A stretch of 64,000 bases of DNA, from assembly GCA_900540395.1 (NCBI GenBank), contig UQFQ01000007.1, positions 14,337-78,336 on the forward strand. Direction: 5' to 3'. The notes below the pieces were generated by a model that had not been told where the DNA came from, did no database searches, and saw only the letters and a list, made by a program, of their open reading frames with translations. Of this stretch, positions 26,431 to 37,100 are shown piece after piece. Position 1 is the first letter of the stretch, and each line of letters begins with the position of its first letter. The stretch is from an uncultured Mollicutes bacterium (lineage in GTDB: Bacteria; Bacillota_I; Bacilli_A; RFN20; CAG-826). The translations under genes and the position numbers were made by a program.

Positions 26431-27033
26431 TTAGAATTCAAATTTAACGTCTTGACGTTTTTCTTCATCAGCTTTGAAGAATTCTAAATCTTTAGTAAAG
26501 CCTATACGTTTAGCAACAATTGAATCTGGGAAGGTAACTCTCTTTTGATTAAAAATTGAAACGTTAGAATTATATACTCTACGAGCAGCTTGAAGTTGTT
26601 CTTCACAATCAGCTGTTTGATTTTGAAGTAAAGTAAATTGTGTATCAGCTTTAAGTTGAGGATATTGTTCAACTACAACATTAATTCCTCTTTGGACTTC
26701 GCTTAATTCAGCATTGAGTTTGCTCTTTTCATCTAAAGATAATTCATTAATATTGCCAGTTCTCATGCCAATAACTTTACTTAAAGTTTCGGCCTCATGT
26801 TTTGCATAGCCCTTAACAGAAGCTAATGCTTTTGTTAAAAGATCATAACGTTTAGTTAAAGCAACATCAATTCCACTATTTGCTTCTTCAACTTTAACTT
26901 TGGTTTGTCTAAACCAGTTCATTGTTACAATGTACCATGCAACAATAGCAATAATTGCAATTAAGACAACTGCAACTACGACAATGGCGATAATAGCGCC
27001 TGTGCTTAATAATAAATTAGGTATTATAAACAT
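26431..27033 (-). CDS. lemA: LemA family protein
   Basis: 200 residues. An N-terminal membrane helix (about 10-36) precedes a soluble four-helix region with the family pattern WFRQTKVKVEEANSGIDV, KRYDLLTKALASVKGYA, Y-N-S-V-like NSNVSIFNQKR and FPDSIVAKRIGF. LemA proteins are membrane-anchored with an external N-terminus; their biochemical role is unsettled. AAAGGAGGG precedes the ATG. It is in an operon with the DUF3137 gene. Confidence 0.93.
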   Translation of the reverse strand: MFIIPNLLLSTGAIIAIVVVAVVLIAIIAIVAWYIVTMNWFRQTKVKVEEANSGIDVALTKRYDLLTKALASVKGYAKHEAETLSKVIGMRTGNINELSLDEKSKLNAELSEVQRGINVVVEQYPQLKADTQFTLLQNQTADCEEQLQAARRVYNSNVSIFNQKRVTFPDSIVAKRIGFTKDLEFFKADEEKRQDVKFEF

Positions 27034-27174
27034 TTATTTGCCCTCCTTTTTGAATTATATCATAGTCATGCAAAAATAGATAAAAAACTCGTTATCTAAA
27101 TAGTAAATTTCTAAAAGACGTTGATTTGATAAACTTTTTTTTAATTTTTACAAATTAAACTCCTTTATATTAGT

Positions 27175-27188
27175 GAAGAGATATCTTC
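27175..27188 (+). repeat. Short hairpin upstream of the small ORF
   Basis: GAAGA-GATA-TCTTC forms a small hairpin 8 nt before the AGGAGG of the small ORF and could structure its leader. Confidence 0.35.
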
Positions 27189-27209
27189 TAAGAAAGGAGG
27201 TGTAAAAAA

Positions 27210-27266
27210 GTGATGCATTTAGCACCACTTCTTGATATTTCTTTATTGATGATAACTAGTCTTTAA
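27210..27266 (+). CDS. Putative hydrophobic micro-peptide (18 codons) with a strong ribosome site
   Basis: AAAGGAGGTG (27193-27202) lies seven bases before GTG ATG, opening a frame of 18 residues (MMHLAPLLDISLLMITSL) ended by TAA. It runs opposite to lemA and glgP and overlaps the last 11 bases of glgP. The ribosome site can pair with downstream bases: AAGAA/TTCTT and GGTG/CACC (27223-27233). The peptide is hydrophobic, without clear charge. It resembles small type I toxins or leader peptides in organisation only; no family is recognised. It could be fortuitous. Confidence 0.3.
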   Translation: MMHLAPLLDISLLMITSL

Positions 27267-29673
27267 ATTCAATTTTCTTTAAATGCCAGATATCTTTATT
27301 ATATTGTTCAATTGTTCTATCGCTAGAGAAATATCCACTCTTTGCGATATTAATTAAGCAACTCTTTGTCCAAGCTTGTCTATCTTTATAATAGTTTTCA
27401 ATTTCTTTTGACTCAGCAATGTATGCAGCAAAATCCATTAAAATGAAATATTCATCGTTATGATTCATAATTTCATCAAAGATACCTCTGAAACGGTCAT
27501 GCATATTTTCACACCATGGACCATTAAATAAGCTATCTAAAATTCTTCTAATGTTTGGATCACTGTTATATAAGTCCCATGGGTTATACATTCCACTCTT
27601 TTTAATGGATTCAATATCATTGACTTTTAAGCCAAAGATAAAGCTATTCTCATCACCAACTCTTTCATTAATTTCAACATTAGCACCATCAAGTGTTCCA
27701 AGTGTTAAAGCGCCATTCATCATAAACTTCATGTTACTTGTACCACTTGCTTCTTTACCAGCAGTTGAAATTTGTTCTGAAATATCGGTTGCAGGAATGA
27801 TAAGTTCGGCTAAAGAAACACCATAGTTTTCCATAAATACAACTTTAATGTATTTAGAAATTTCTGGATCATTATTAACTACATTAGCAACTGCGTTAAT
27901 TAATGTAATAATTTCTTTTGCGAAAATATAACTTGGTGCAGCCTTTGCTCCAAAAATAAAGGTATGTGGGAGCATCTTGAAATCAGGATTACTCTTAAGT
28001 TCAAAGTAGTAATGCATGATTCTAAAGACATTTAAAAGTTGTCTCTTATAGGCATGTAATCTCTTAATTTGGGTATCGATAATTGAATGGGTATCAATTT
28101 TGATGCCATAATTCTTTTCGATGTAGTTAGCAAGTTTGATTTTGTTAAGATGTTTAACCTTTCTTAAAGATTCAAGTGTATCTCTATCATCTTGATATTT
28201 AAGAAGTTTTTCTAAATCATCAGGATTTTTAATCCAAGAATCACCAATTTTTGAAGTGATTAATTTTGAAAGTTCAGGGTTTGAATACATTAACCATCTT
28301 CTATGGGTTACACCATTTGTTTTGTTGTTGAATTTTTCTGGGAAATACTTATAGAAATCTTTAAAGGTTTCATTCTTTAAGATTTCAGTATGTAATGCAG
28401 CAACACCATTAACGCTAAAGCAAGTAAAGATAGCAAGGTTAGTCATTCTAACCATTCCATCTTTAATGATTTGCATATTACTAATTTCGCCTTCATTTAA
28501 GCCATGTTGGTTCATCCAGATCATTGTACGACGATTAATTTCTTCAATAATCATGTAGCAACGAGGAATTAAATTTTGAATATATTGAATTGGCCATTTT
28601 TCAAGTGCTTCAGGCATAATTGTATGGTTTGTATATGCAATACATTTTGTCGCTTGTTCCCAAGCTTCGTCCCATCCAAAACCATGCTCATCCATTAAAA
28701 GCCTCATGAGTTCAGGGATTGCTAAAATTGGATGCGTGTCATTAAGTTGGAAAACATAGCTTTCGTATAATTTATGTAAATCACCACCTAAACGAATAAA
28801 TCCTCTAATAGCACTTTGAAGTCCAGCGCTAACAAAGAAATATTGTTGTCTTAATCTAAGGAGTTTACCATGTTCTGTTGTATCATCTGGATATAAGCCA
28901 TGGCATAATTCATTAATTTGATTTAAATATTCATCAAATGAAATATTGTATGGGAAATTTTGTTCACTTGGTTGAGCTTTCCAAAGTCTTAAATTATTGG
29001 CAACACCGTTTTTATAACCAACAACAGAAACATCATATGGACAAGCAGTAATTTTTGTTGAATTGACTGTTCTAATTCCATAATCTCCATTAGGTTTTAA
29101 ATAAGTTTCAGCATTACCATAAAAGCTAACTTCTACTGAATGTTTAGGTTTTCTAACTTCCCAAACATAACCATTTTGCAACCATTGATCAGGAAGTTCT
29201 ATTTGGTTTTCATTAACAATTTTTTGCTTAAAGAAACCATATTCATAACGGATACAGTTACCGTTTCCTGGATATCCTAAAGAAGCAATTGAATCTAAGA
29301 AACAAGCAGCAAGTCTTCCAAGACCTCCATTTCCTAAACCAGCATCAGCTTCCATGTCTTCGAGTTCGCCAATATCAATGCCAAGTTCACTCAAGCCATC
29401 TTTACAAATATCATAGATACCAAGATTCATCATGTTATTTGTAAGTAAACGGCCAATTAAAAATTCCATTGAGAAATAGATTAATTGTTTTGAATGATTA
29501 CTATTTAGGTATTCGTGAGTTTTACGCCAGTTATAGCCAGCATAATCTCTAACCATTTCGCCTAAAATATCGTATTTTTCTAAAACGTGAGCATCGGATG
29601 GAGAACGTCCATATTTTGCTGACATTCTAGATTTAAATTCTTTTGCAAATTCAGTTTTATTTGAAAATATCAT
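27256..29673 (-). CDS. glgP: Glycogen/starch phosphorylase
   Basis: 805 residues, the usual length. EDMEADAGLGNGGLGRLAACFLDS near the N-terminus, NKTNGVTHRRW in the middle, and the pyridoxal-phosphate lysine region GKEASGTSNMKFMMNGAL with GTLDGANVEI are all intact. It releases glucose-1-phosphate from alpha-1,4-glucans in the cytoplasm. It follows glgB by 4 nt with a GGAAGG ribosome site, so storage glucan branching and breakdown are co-expressed. No glgA/glgC is present in the window. Confidence 0.97.
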   Translation of the reverse strand: MIFSNKTEFAKEFKSRMSAKYGRSPSDAHVLEKYDILGEMVRDYAGYNWRKTHEYLNSNHSKQLIYFSMEFLIGRLLTNNMMNLGIYDICKDGLSELGIDIGELEDMEADAGLGNGGLGRLAACFLDSIASLGYPGNGNCIRYEYGFFKQKIVNENQIELPDQWLQNGYVWEVRKPKHSVEVSFYGNAETYLKPNGDYGIRTVNSTKITACPYDVSVVGYKNGVANNLRLWKAQPSEQNFPYNISFDEYLNQINELCHGLYPDDTTEHGKLLRLRQQYFFVSAGLQSAIRGFIRLGGDLHKLYESYVFQLNDTHPILAIPELMRLLMDEHGFGWDEAWEQATKCIAYTNHTIMPEALEKWPIQYIQNLIPRCYMIIEEINRRTMIWMNQHGLNEGEISNMQIIKDGMVRMTNLAIFTCFSVNGVAALHTEILKNETFKDFYKYFPEKFNNKTNGVTHRRWLMYSNPELSKLITSKIGDSWIKNPDDLEKLLKYQDDRDTLESLRKVKHLNKIKLANYIEKNYGIKIDTHSIIDTQIKRLHAYKRQLLNVFRIMHYYFELKSNPDFKMLPHTFIFGAKAAPSYIFAKEIITLINAVANVVNNDPEISKYIKVVFMENYGVSLAELIIPATDISEQISTAGKEASGTSNMKFMMNGALTLGTLDGANVEINERVGDENSFIFGLKVNDIESIKKSGMYNPWDLYNSDPNIRRILDSLFNGPWCENMHDRFRGIFDEIMNHNDEYFILMDFAAYIAESKEIENYYKDRQAWTKSCLINIAKSGYFSSDRTIEQYNKDIWHLKKIEFKD

Positions 29674-29677
29674 CTAG

Positions 29678-31615
29678 TTAATTACCTTCCTTTTCTTCGG
29701 TTTTTTCTTCACCATTTTTATGTGCATATTTGAAGATCATTGCAGCAAATGGTGCGATTTTAACCGTAATTTTGTGTGGTTTATTTTCTGGTCCCCAGTA
29801 ATAAGACATAACATCTAAACCGTTATAAGCATTACTTCCACCATAAACATCTTTATCACTATTAAAGATTTCAGTGTAAGTCCCTTCACGAGTAACACCA
29901 ATATCATATTGCTCGTAATAATTTGGTGTCATATTGAAGATGAAGACTAAACGGGAATCGCCAACTCTTCTTTCAAAAGCGAATACACTATCGTTTTTGT
30001 TGTCAACCATAAGCCAATTAAAATGAACTGGATTATATTCTTCATAGTGCATTGCACTTTCTTTTCTATAAATAAGATTTAAATCTCTAACAAGTCTAGA
30101 AACACTATCATGTTTTGGGAAACGTTTTAATTCCCATGGAAGAGATTTAGTTTCATTCCATTCATCCCAACTTGCAAGTTCATTACCCATAAAGTTAAGT
30201 TTTTTACCTGGGTGGGCAAATTGATAAGTATATAAATTTCTTACTAGAGCAAACTTTTGATCATAGTCGCCCCACATTTTATTTAAAATTGTTCCTTTTC
30301 CATGAACAACTTCGTCATGTGATAATGGTAATAAGAAATTTTCACTAAAGAAATAAGCCATTGAGAATGTTAATTTGTTATGGTCGTATTTCTTATAAAT
30401 TGGGTCAAGAGCATAATACTTTAAAGTATCGTTCATCCAACCTAAGTCCCACTTATAGTCAAAGCCAAGACCACCATATTCAAGTGGTTTAGTAACGCCA
30501 GGGAAATCGGTTGAATCTTCAGCAATCATCATAATAGATTGATCAGCATAATGCATTTTGCCATTAAGTCTTCTAATGAATTCGGTTGCACCGTGATTTT
30601 CACCATTATTCTTGTTGCCATCCCAATAAACAATATTGCTAACAGCATCAACTCTTATGCCATCAAAATGGAAATAATCAATGAAGTATCTCATTGCACT
30701 CATCAAGAAACTTCTTACTGGATCTTTGCCTAAATCAAATTGGCAGCTACCCCAAGGTGAATACATGTGTTCGTTGCCGTATTCATACATTTGAGTTCCA
30801 TCAAAATCCTTTAATGCCCAAGGATCAGTTGCAAAATGAACTGGAGCAAAATCAAGAATTACACCAATGCCTGCTTGGTGAAGTCTATCGACAAAACTCA
30901 TAAGTTGCATAGGATTTCCATAACGAGAATCTACGCTATAGAATCCGGTTGCTTGATATCCCCAACTTCCATCGAATGGATATTGAGTAATTGGCATAAT
31001 TTCAATATGTGTAAAACCTGTTTCTTTTAAATATGGAATTAAATAATCTGCAATTTCTTCATAAGACAAGTTTCTTCCATCAACTTTGCCCTTCCAGCTT
31101 CCAAGATGCATCTCATAGATACTCATTGGAGCATCAAAATTCCTTGAACGTTGTTTTAAATATGGGGCATCATGCCAAATAAAACCATTAATATTAAATA
31201 AACGGGAACATGAGCCAGGACGATATTCGCTTAAAAAAGCAAATGGGTCAGCTTTATCAACATATTCACCCCTAGCGTTTCTAAAATGGTATTTATAGAA
31301 AGAGTAATTGTGTAGTCCTTCAATAAATATTTCGTAAACACCAGAATCATCAATTCTGTTCATTTTATGAACAGTAGGATCCCATCCATTCCAATCACCA
31401 ATGACACTTACATCACTAGCAGCTGGAGCATAAAGTCTAAAAACAACTCCCTCAATAAGTTTTTTACGAGAACTCTTTTTTGTCTTATTAGGGTCTTTTT
31501 TAAGAGGAATAGTAATTATTTCCTTTACCTCTCGAGTTTCAAAATGAGCACCAAAATATTTATAAGCTTCAATACATTGACCATTTAAATAGTCAAATAA
31601 TAAGCCATAGGCCAT
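29678..31615 (-). CDS. glgB: 1,4-alpha-glucan branching enzyme
   Basis: 645 residues. The N-terminal CBM48-type domain (FRLYAPAASDVSVIGDWNGWDP) is followed by a GH13 barrel with IGVILDFAPVHF, DGIRVDAVSN (nucleophile Asp), MIAEDST (acid/base Glu) and LSHDEVVHGKGT, then a C-terminal beta domain. It introduces alpha-1,6 branches into glycogen. CGGAGGTG precedes the ATG. First gene of the glgBP operon. The Lys/Glu-rich tail (KNGEEKTEEKEGN) is an extension of no known role. Confidence 0.96.
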   Translation of the reverse strand: MAYGLLFDYLNGQCIEAYKYFGAHFETREVKEIITIPLKKDPNKTKKSSRKKLIEGVVFRLYAPAASDVSVIGDWNGWDPTVHKMNRIDDSGVYEIFIEGLHNYSFYKYHFRNARGEYVDKADPFAFLSEYRPGSCSRLFNINGFIWHDAPYLKQRSRNFDAPMSIYEMHLGSWKGKVDGRNLSYEEIADYLIPYLKETGFTHIEIMPITQYPFDGSWGYQATGFYSVDSRYGNPMQLMSFVDRLHQAGIGVILDFAPVHFATDPWALKDFDGTQMYEYGNEHMYSPWGSCQFDLGKDPVRSFLMSAMRYFIDYFHFDGIRVDAVSNIVYWDGNKNNGENHGATEFIRRLNGKMHYADQSIMMIAEDSTDFPGVTKPLEYGGLGFDYKWDLGWMNDTLKYYALDPIYKKYDHNKLTFSMAYFFSENFLLPLSHDEVVHGKGTILNKMWGDYDQKFALVRNLYTYQFAHPGKKLNFMGNELASWDEWNETKSLPWELKRFPKHDSVSRLVRDLNLIYRKESAMHYEEYNPVHFNWLMVDNKNDSVFAFERRVGDSRLVFIFNMTPNYYEQYDIGVTREGTYTEIFNSDKDVYGGSNAYNGLDVMSYYWGPENKPHKITVKIAPFAAMIFKYAHKNGEEKTEEKEGN

Positions 31616-31974
31616 AAAGCACCTCCGTAATTTTATAATTTGATTATAGATATAATCAGTATACTTTTAAAGAAAAATTGAAACAATCTTCCTAATTGAT
31701 AATTATTTTCAAAAATTTTCAGAAAGATTTTCAGAAAATGTAATTATCTTTTGCTTTAAATATATGTTTTTACGTTTTTGACTTGTATTTTTATAGCCTT
31801 ATTTCCGAATTAACACATTAAAACTATGCCAAAAGAGATGCATATCTTTTCACTTTTTTCTACTGCCCTTCTAAAATAACAAAAGTGTTTCTTTAAATAT
31901 TAACTCTATTATCTTATTAAATTTTGACTTTAAAATGGCTATAATAAATAAGATTATTTTTAAGGAGATTTGCA
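31616..31974. promoter_or_regulatory. Divergent control region between glgB and ackA
   Basis: 359 bp without a gene. It contains a TATAAT box (31938-31943) before ackA, a TATAAT-like box near glgB, and a large inverted repeat (31698-31748) enclosing three ATTTTCA(G/A)AAA repeats, a candidate regulator site shared by the two units. Confidence 0.55.
31698..31748. promoter_or_regulatory. Inverted repeat with internal direct repeats, candidate operator
   Basis: Outer arms GATAATTATTTTC (31698-31710) and GAAAATGTAATTATC (31734-31748) are nearly complementary. Between and across them ATTTTCAAAAA (31705), ATTTTCAGAAA (31715) and ATTTTCAGAAA (31727) recur at 10-12 bp steps, one helical turn apart. 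Confidence 0.5.
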
Positions 31975-33171
31975 ATGGCTAAAGTTATGTCAGTTAACTG
32001 CGGTTCAAGCAGTGTTAAATTTAAATTATATGAAATGCCTGAAGAAAAAGTTCTTTGTTCTGGTATCGTAGAAAGAATCGGTCATGATGATGGAATCTTT
32101 ACTATCAAATTTGATGGAAATAAAGAAACTAAAGTTTTGCCTGTTCCTGATCATGGTTATGCTGTCGATATCATCATTAAAGGCATGCTTGATAAAAAAA
32201 TCATTTCCCATTTAGACGAAATTAAAGCTGTTGGACATCGTGTTGTTCAAGGCGGAAGTTATTTCTCTCATTCAGTTTTATGGAATGAAGACACTATCAA
32301 CAAAGTTGCTAGCTTAATTCCACTTGCTCCACTTCACAACAAAGCCCATTTAACTGGCTATGAAGCTTTCAAAAAAGCATTGCCTAACGTTAAACAAGTT
32401 GCAGTTTTCGATACCGCTTTCCATCAAACAATGGAAGAAGAAGATTACACATATCCAATTCCTTATGAATACACAGAAAAATATTCGATTAGAAGATATG
32501 GTGCTCACGGAACCTCACATAAATATTTAAGCGAAGTTGGTGAAAAATATATCCCAGAGTGCCCTGAAAAACGTATGATTATCTGCCATCTTGGTAGTGG
32601 CGCTTCAATTACTGCTACTAAAAATGGAAAATGTGTTGCCACATCAATGGGACTTACTCCACTTGGCGGAATTATGATGAATTCTAGAACTGGCGATATG
32701 GATCCAAGTGTTTATTACCAAATTGTTGCAATGAGCGGTAAAGATAATGAAACAGTTTTCCAAGAATTAAACAAAAAGAGCGGTTTATTAGGTGTTAGTG
32801 GTATTTCAAACGATTCAAGAGATGTCGAAGATGCTGCTAAAAAAGGAGATAAACATGCCATTCTTGCTATGAAACTTTGGGCTAGAAGAATCGCTGATTT
32901 TATTGGTCAATATTATGTTAGACTTGGCGGATGTGACTTAATTATCTTCTCTGCTGGAATAGGCGAAAATGCTCCTGATTATAGAGAAATCGCTTTAAAT
33001 AACATAACTGAAGCTTTAGGAGTTAGATATAGTAAAGAATTAGACGCACAAATGGTCGGTGGAAAAGAAGGATTAATTTCAACTCCAGATAGTAAAATAA
33101 AAGTTGCAGTTATTCCTACCGATGAAGAAGTCATGATAGCTCGTGACGCTTACAACATTTGCTTAAAGTAA
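31975..33171 (+). CDS. ackA: Acetate kinase
   Basis: 398 residues, the usual length. VNCGSSSVKFKLYEM near the start, VFDTAFHQTM, YGAHGTSHKY, HLGSGAS and the C-terminal FSAGIGENAPDYR signatures are all present. It makes ATP and acetate from acetyl phosphate in fermentation. GGAG eight bases upstream sets the start; a TATAAT lies about 31 bp before it. It heads the run ackA-nrnA-dnaE-polA-mutM/coaE with only short gaps. Confidence 0.97.
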   Translation: MAKVMSVNCGSSSVKFKLYEMPEEKVLCSGIVERIGHDDGIFTIKFDGNKETKVLPVPDHGYAVDIIIKGMLDKKIISHLDEIKAVGHRVVQGGSYFSHSVLWNEDTINKVASLIPLAPLHNKAHLTGYEAFKKALPNVKQVAVFDTAFHQTMEEEDYTYPIPYEYTEKYSIRRYGAHGTSHKYLSEVGEKYIPECPEKRMIICHLGSGASITATKNGKCVATSMGLTPLGGIMMNSRTGDMDPSVYYQIVAMSGKDNETVFQELNKKSGLLGVSGISNDSRDVEDAAKKGDKHAILAMKLWARRIADFIGQYYVRLGGCDLIIFSAGIGENAPDYREIALNNITEALGVRYSKELDAQMVGGKEGLISTPDSKIKVAVIPTDEEVMIARDAYNICLK

Positions 33172-33187
33172 TAGATAGGAAAAATAA

Positions 33188-34189
33188 ATGGAGAAAAAAA
33201 TAGATTATATTAAAGTAGAAAACGATAAATTTAAAAAAGAGTTTGGATTAGTTTTAAGACAAATCAAGCATTATAAAAAAATTGCGGTTTTTCGCCATAT
33301 AATGCCTGATTTTGATGCACTTGGAACACAATTTGGACTTGCCACTTGGATTAAAGAAAACTTTCCAGATAAAGACGTCAAAATTTTAGGCGATAATCAT
33401 GTTACTTTCACTCCTCGTGGATTATTTCCTGAAACAGATAAAGTTAATGACGCTTGGTTTGATGATTTTTTAGCCATCATTGTTGACGTTGGTGATAAAA
33501 AACGTATCGCTGACCCTCGATTTGAAAAAGCAAATTACTCTATTAAAATCGATCACCATCCAGAAACAGATAAAATTTTTAATCTTGCAATAACTGATAC
33601 AACTAAAGCTGCAGCTAGTGAACTTGTTGCAAATATGCTTATATCTTTTAAAGATTATAAACTTAGTCAACTCACTGCTAAATATCTTTATATTGCTCTT
33701 GTTGGAGATAGTGGAAGATTTATGTATTCTTCAACCACTCCTCACACTTTTGATGTCGCCTCTACATTATTAAAAACTGGTATTAATATTACTTCAATTT
33801 ATGCCTTAATGTATGAAAAAAATGTAGCCGATCTTGAAGTCACTAAGTTTATTTTAAATAACTACAAAGTTTCACCACAAGGTGTTGCTTATTATGTCTT
33901 AACTAACGAAGACTTAATTAAGCTCGGTTTAACTAGCGAAAGAGGAAAAGAAAACGTCAATATTTTCTCTAACATTAAAGGGATAAATATTTGGTGTTCT
34001 ATTACCGAAGATATTACTGAACCATGTTTTAGAATCTCAATTAGAACTAGAGATTATGTTATAAATGGCGTGGCTAGTGAATTTAAAGGTGGTGGACACG
34101 CTCAAGCAAGTGGATGTCAAATAAAAGATTTGACTGAACTTGACACCTTCATTAATCGTTTAGATCAACTTATTATTACAGGTAAATAA
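33188..34189 (+). CDS. nrnA: DHH-family phosphoesterase NrnA (nanoRNase / pAp phosphatase)
   Basis: 333 residues. The DHH domain shows RHIMPDFDALGTQFGLA, VDVGD and KIDHHPETD; the DHHA1 domain has FKGGGHAQASG. This is the NrnA pattern: a cytoplasmic manganese enzyme that degrades 2-5 nt RNAs and dephosphorylates 3'-phosphoadenosine 5'-phosphate. It follows ackA by 16 nt and shares one base with the dnaE start. In other Bacilli the nrnA (ytqI) gene also lies near dnaE. Confidence 0.93.
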   Translation: MEKKIDYIKVENDKFKKEFGLVLRQIKHYKKIAVFRHIMPDFDALGTQFGLATWIKENFPDKDVKILGDNHVTFTPRGLFPETDKVNDAWFDDFLAIIVDVGDKKRIADPRFEKANYSIKIDHHPETDKIFNLAITDTTKAAASELVANMLISFKDYKLSQLTAKYLYIALVGDSGRFMYSSTTPHTFDVASTLLKTGINITSIYALMYEKNVADLEVTKFILNNYKVSPQGVAYYVLTNEDLIKLGLTSERGKENVNIFSNIKGINIWCSITEDITEPCFRISIRTRDYVINGVASEFKGGGHAQASGCQIKDLTELDTFINRLDQLIITGK

Positions 34190-37100
34190 TGTCTTTTATT
34201 CCACTTCATATTCGCAGTAGTTATTCATTCTTAAAAAGTGGAATTCTTTTTAAGAATCTTTTTGAGATGGCTAAAGAATGCGGATATGAAGAACTTGGAT
34301 TAACTGATTTAGGAGTAATGTATGGTTTACCTGAATTTGTTTCTTTTGCTAAAGCTAATAACATCTTCCCAATACTAGGGATGGATGTAAAATGTGATAA
34401 ATATTTCTTTTCTTTATTTATTCAAAATGAAACAGGTTATTCAAATTTATCACACATTACTTCGCTTATCTCAAAAGCTCATTTAGAGCAAAAAGAAATA
34501 ACTTTTGCAGAGATTTTACCTTATTTAGAAGGTTTAATTTGTGTTTTGCCAATTGCTTATAACGTTATTTTTAAAGAAGTTAATAATAATTTAAAAGATG
34601 AATTATTAAAGCTTTCTAAAGTTTTTAAGCACCTTTTTATTGGAATTGAAATTTATCATAAAGAAGAGATTCCTCACGTTAATCTTATTAGAGAATTTGC
34701 CTTAAAATATGCTTATGAGACAATAGCTTTTCCTTATATTCGTTATCTTAAAAAAGATGATGCTATTGTTATAAATATGCTTGATGCAATTCGATTAAAC
34801 ACAACTATTGAACAAAATACTATTCCTACTGATTCTGATTTCTTTTTTAAAACTAAAGAAGAAATTTTAAAATTTTATACTCCTTTAGAACTCAAAGATT
34901 GTGAAAAAATTAAAGATTTAATCGATTTTGATTTTAACAAAAAACGTGGTGAATTAATTCATTATTTAGATAAAGATGATGAAGAAACACGTTTATATTT
35001 TATAAATTTAATTAAAGAAGGCGCAAAAAAGCATAATCTTGATTTAAATAATAAAGTATACAAACATCGTTTAAATTATGAATACCAGACAATTAAAAAT
35101 CTTGGCTACATCAACTACTTCTTAGTCGTTCAAGATTATGTAAATTTTGCTAAAAATAACGGAATCCCAGTTGGCCCAGGAAGAGGATCGGCTGCTGGAA
35201 GTTTAATTTCATATTGTCTTGGTATTACTGATGTTGACCCAATTAAATACAATCTTCTTTTTGAAAGATTTTTAAACGCAAAAAGAAATTCTCTTCCTGA
35301 TATTGATATTGATATTTCAGACATTCGTAGAGAAGAAATTATTTCTTATCTCATTAATAAATACGGAAATTTAAAAGTTGCTAGAGTTTGTGCTTTTCAA
35401 ACTATAGCCGCAAAGCAAGCAATTAGGGATACTGCTCGTGTTTATGGCTTCCCTGCTTCCTTTGTTAACGACCTTTCTAAAACTATTCCTAATAATTTTA
35501 AAGACGAAAATGCTAAAAATTTTTCTTTAGATTACGCTTATGAACATATCCCTGCTTTTAAAAAAGCAGTTGATAGTGATGTTGACTATAAATTTATTTT
35601 TAAGCAGGCCCATTATATAGAAGGCTTGCCACGTCAAAGAGGATTACATGCAGCAGGAATTATTTTAAATCAAGACGAACTTTCTAAAAACATTCCTGTT
35701 GATTATGAAAATGAATACGAACTTGTTACTCAATATGAAAAAAATTATCTTGAAAAACAAGGTTTCTTAAAGATGGATATTCTAGGATTATCTAACCTTA
35801 CTGTTATAGATAATTGCCTTAAAAAAATAGAAAAAACCCGCAAAACTCAATTAAAAATGGAAGATATCCCATATGATACACCAGAAATCTTTAAGCTAAT
35901 TAGTGAATTTAAAACAATGGGTATTTTCCAACTTGATACAAGCGCTGCATATAATGCAATTGTTAATATTCGACCTAATTCATTTTTAGATGTTGTGGCC
36001 ACCATCTCTTTAGATAGACCTGGACCAATGCAATTTATTCCAACATTTTCTAGAAGAAAACATGGCCAAGAAAGAATTAGTTATTTATCAAAATCACTTG
36101 AGCCAATATTAAAAGAAACCTATGGAATTATAGTTTATCAAGAGCAAATTATGCAAATTGCTCAAGCCTATGCTTCTTTCAGTTTTTCTGATGCCGATAT
36201 TTTTAGAAAAGCCATCAGTAAAAAAGATAAACACGAACTTCTTGAAATGAGACAAAAATTCATCAAAGGAAGCCTCGCAAATGGTCATAGTGGAGTCGAA
36301 GCTAATACCTTATTTGAACAAATTCTAAAATTTGCTAACTATGGTTTTAATAAGTCTCACGCTGTGGCCTATGCCATGATTGCATGCAAAGAAGCTTATT
36401 TAAAAGCCAACTACCCTATTGAATTTTATTGCGCCATTCTTGATCAACAATATGGCAGTAATGATACAAAATTCTCGAGATATCTCGCTGAAATAAGAAG
36501 TTCAAAGCTAAAAGTTTATTTGCCAAATATAAACGAATCTACTTTACGCTTTGAAATGTGGAATAATGGCTTACTTATGCCACTATTAGGTATTAACAAT
36601 CTACCTTCACGTGTTATTATTTCAATTATTCAAGAAAGAGAAAAACACGGGCCATATGATTCCTTCATTAACTTTGTTATAAGAATGACTTATTTTGATG
36701 AAAAAATTTCCGATACGGTTTTAGCAAAATTAATTGATGCAGGTTCTTTTGACACATTACATTCAAATAGAAAAGCACTTAAAATGTCTATTCCTAACGC
36801 CATTCAATACGCTAGCATGGTAAAAAGTTCAGAAGGCAAACTTTTAAATGATTTTGGTATTGAATATCATATTCCAGAAGTTATCGATGACCCAATCGAA
36901 AGACTAGACAATGAATGTGCAGCAGTTGGTGTAATGATTAGCGATTCGCCATTAAATCATTTACCAGATGAGCTCAAAAATTTAAAACATACATTGATTG
37001 GAGATTTAAAAGTTGGACAAACCACTACTATTGTTGGAATTGTTCGCTCAATCAAAAATATAGTCGTTAAAAATGGAAAAGACAAAGGCAAACCAATGGC

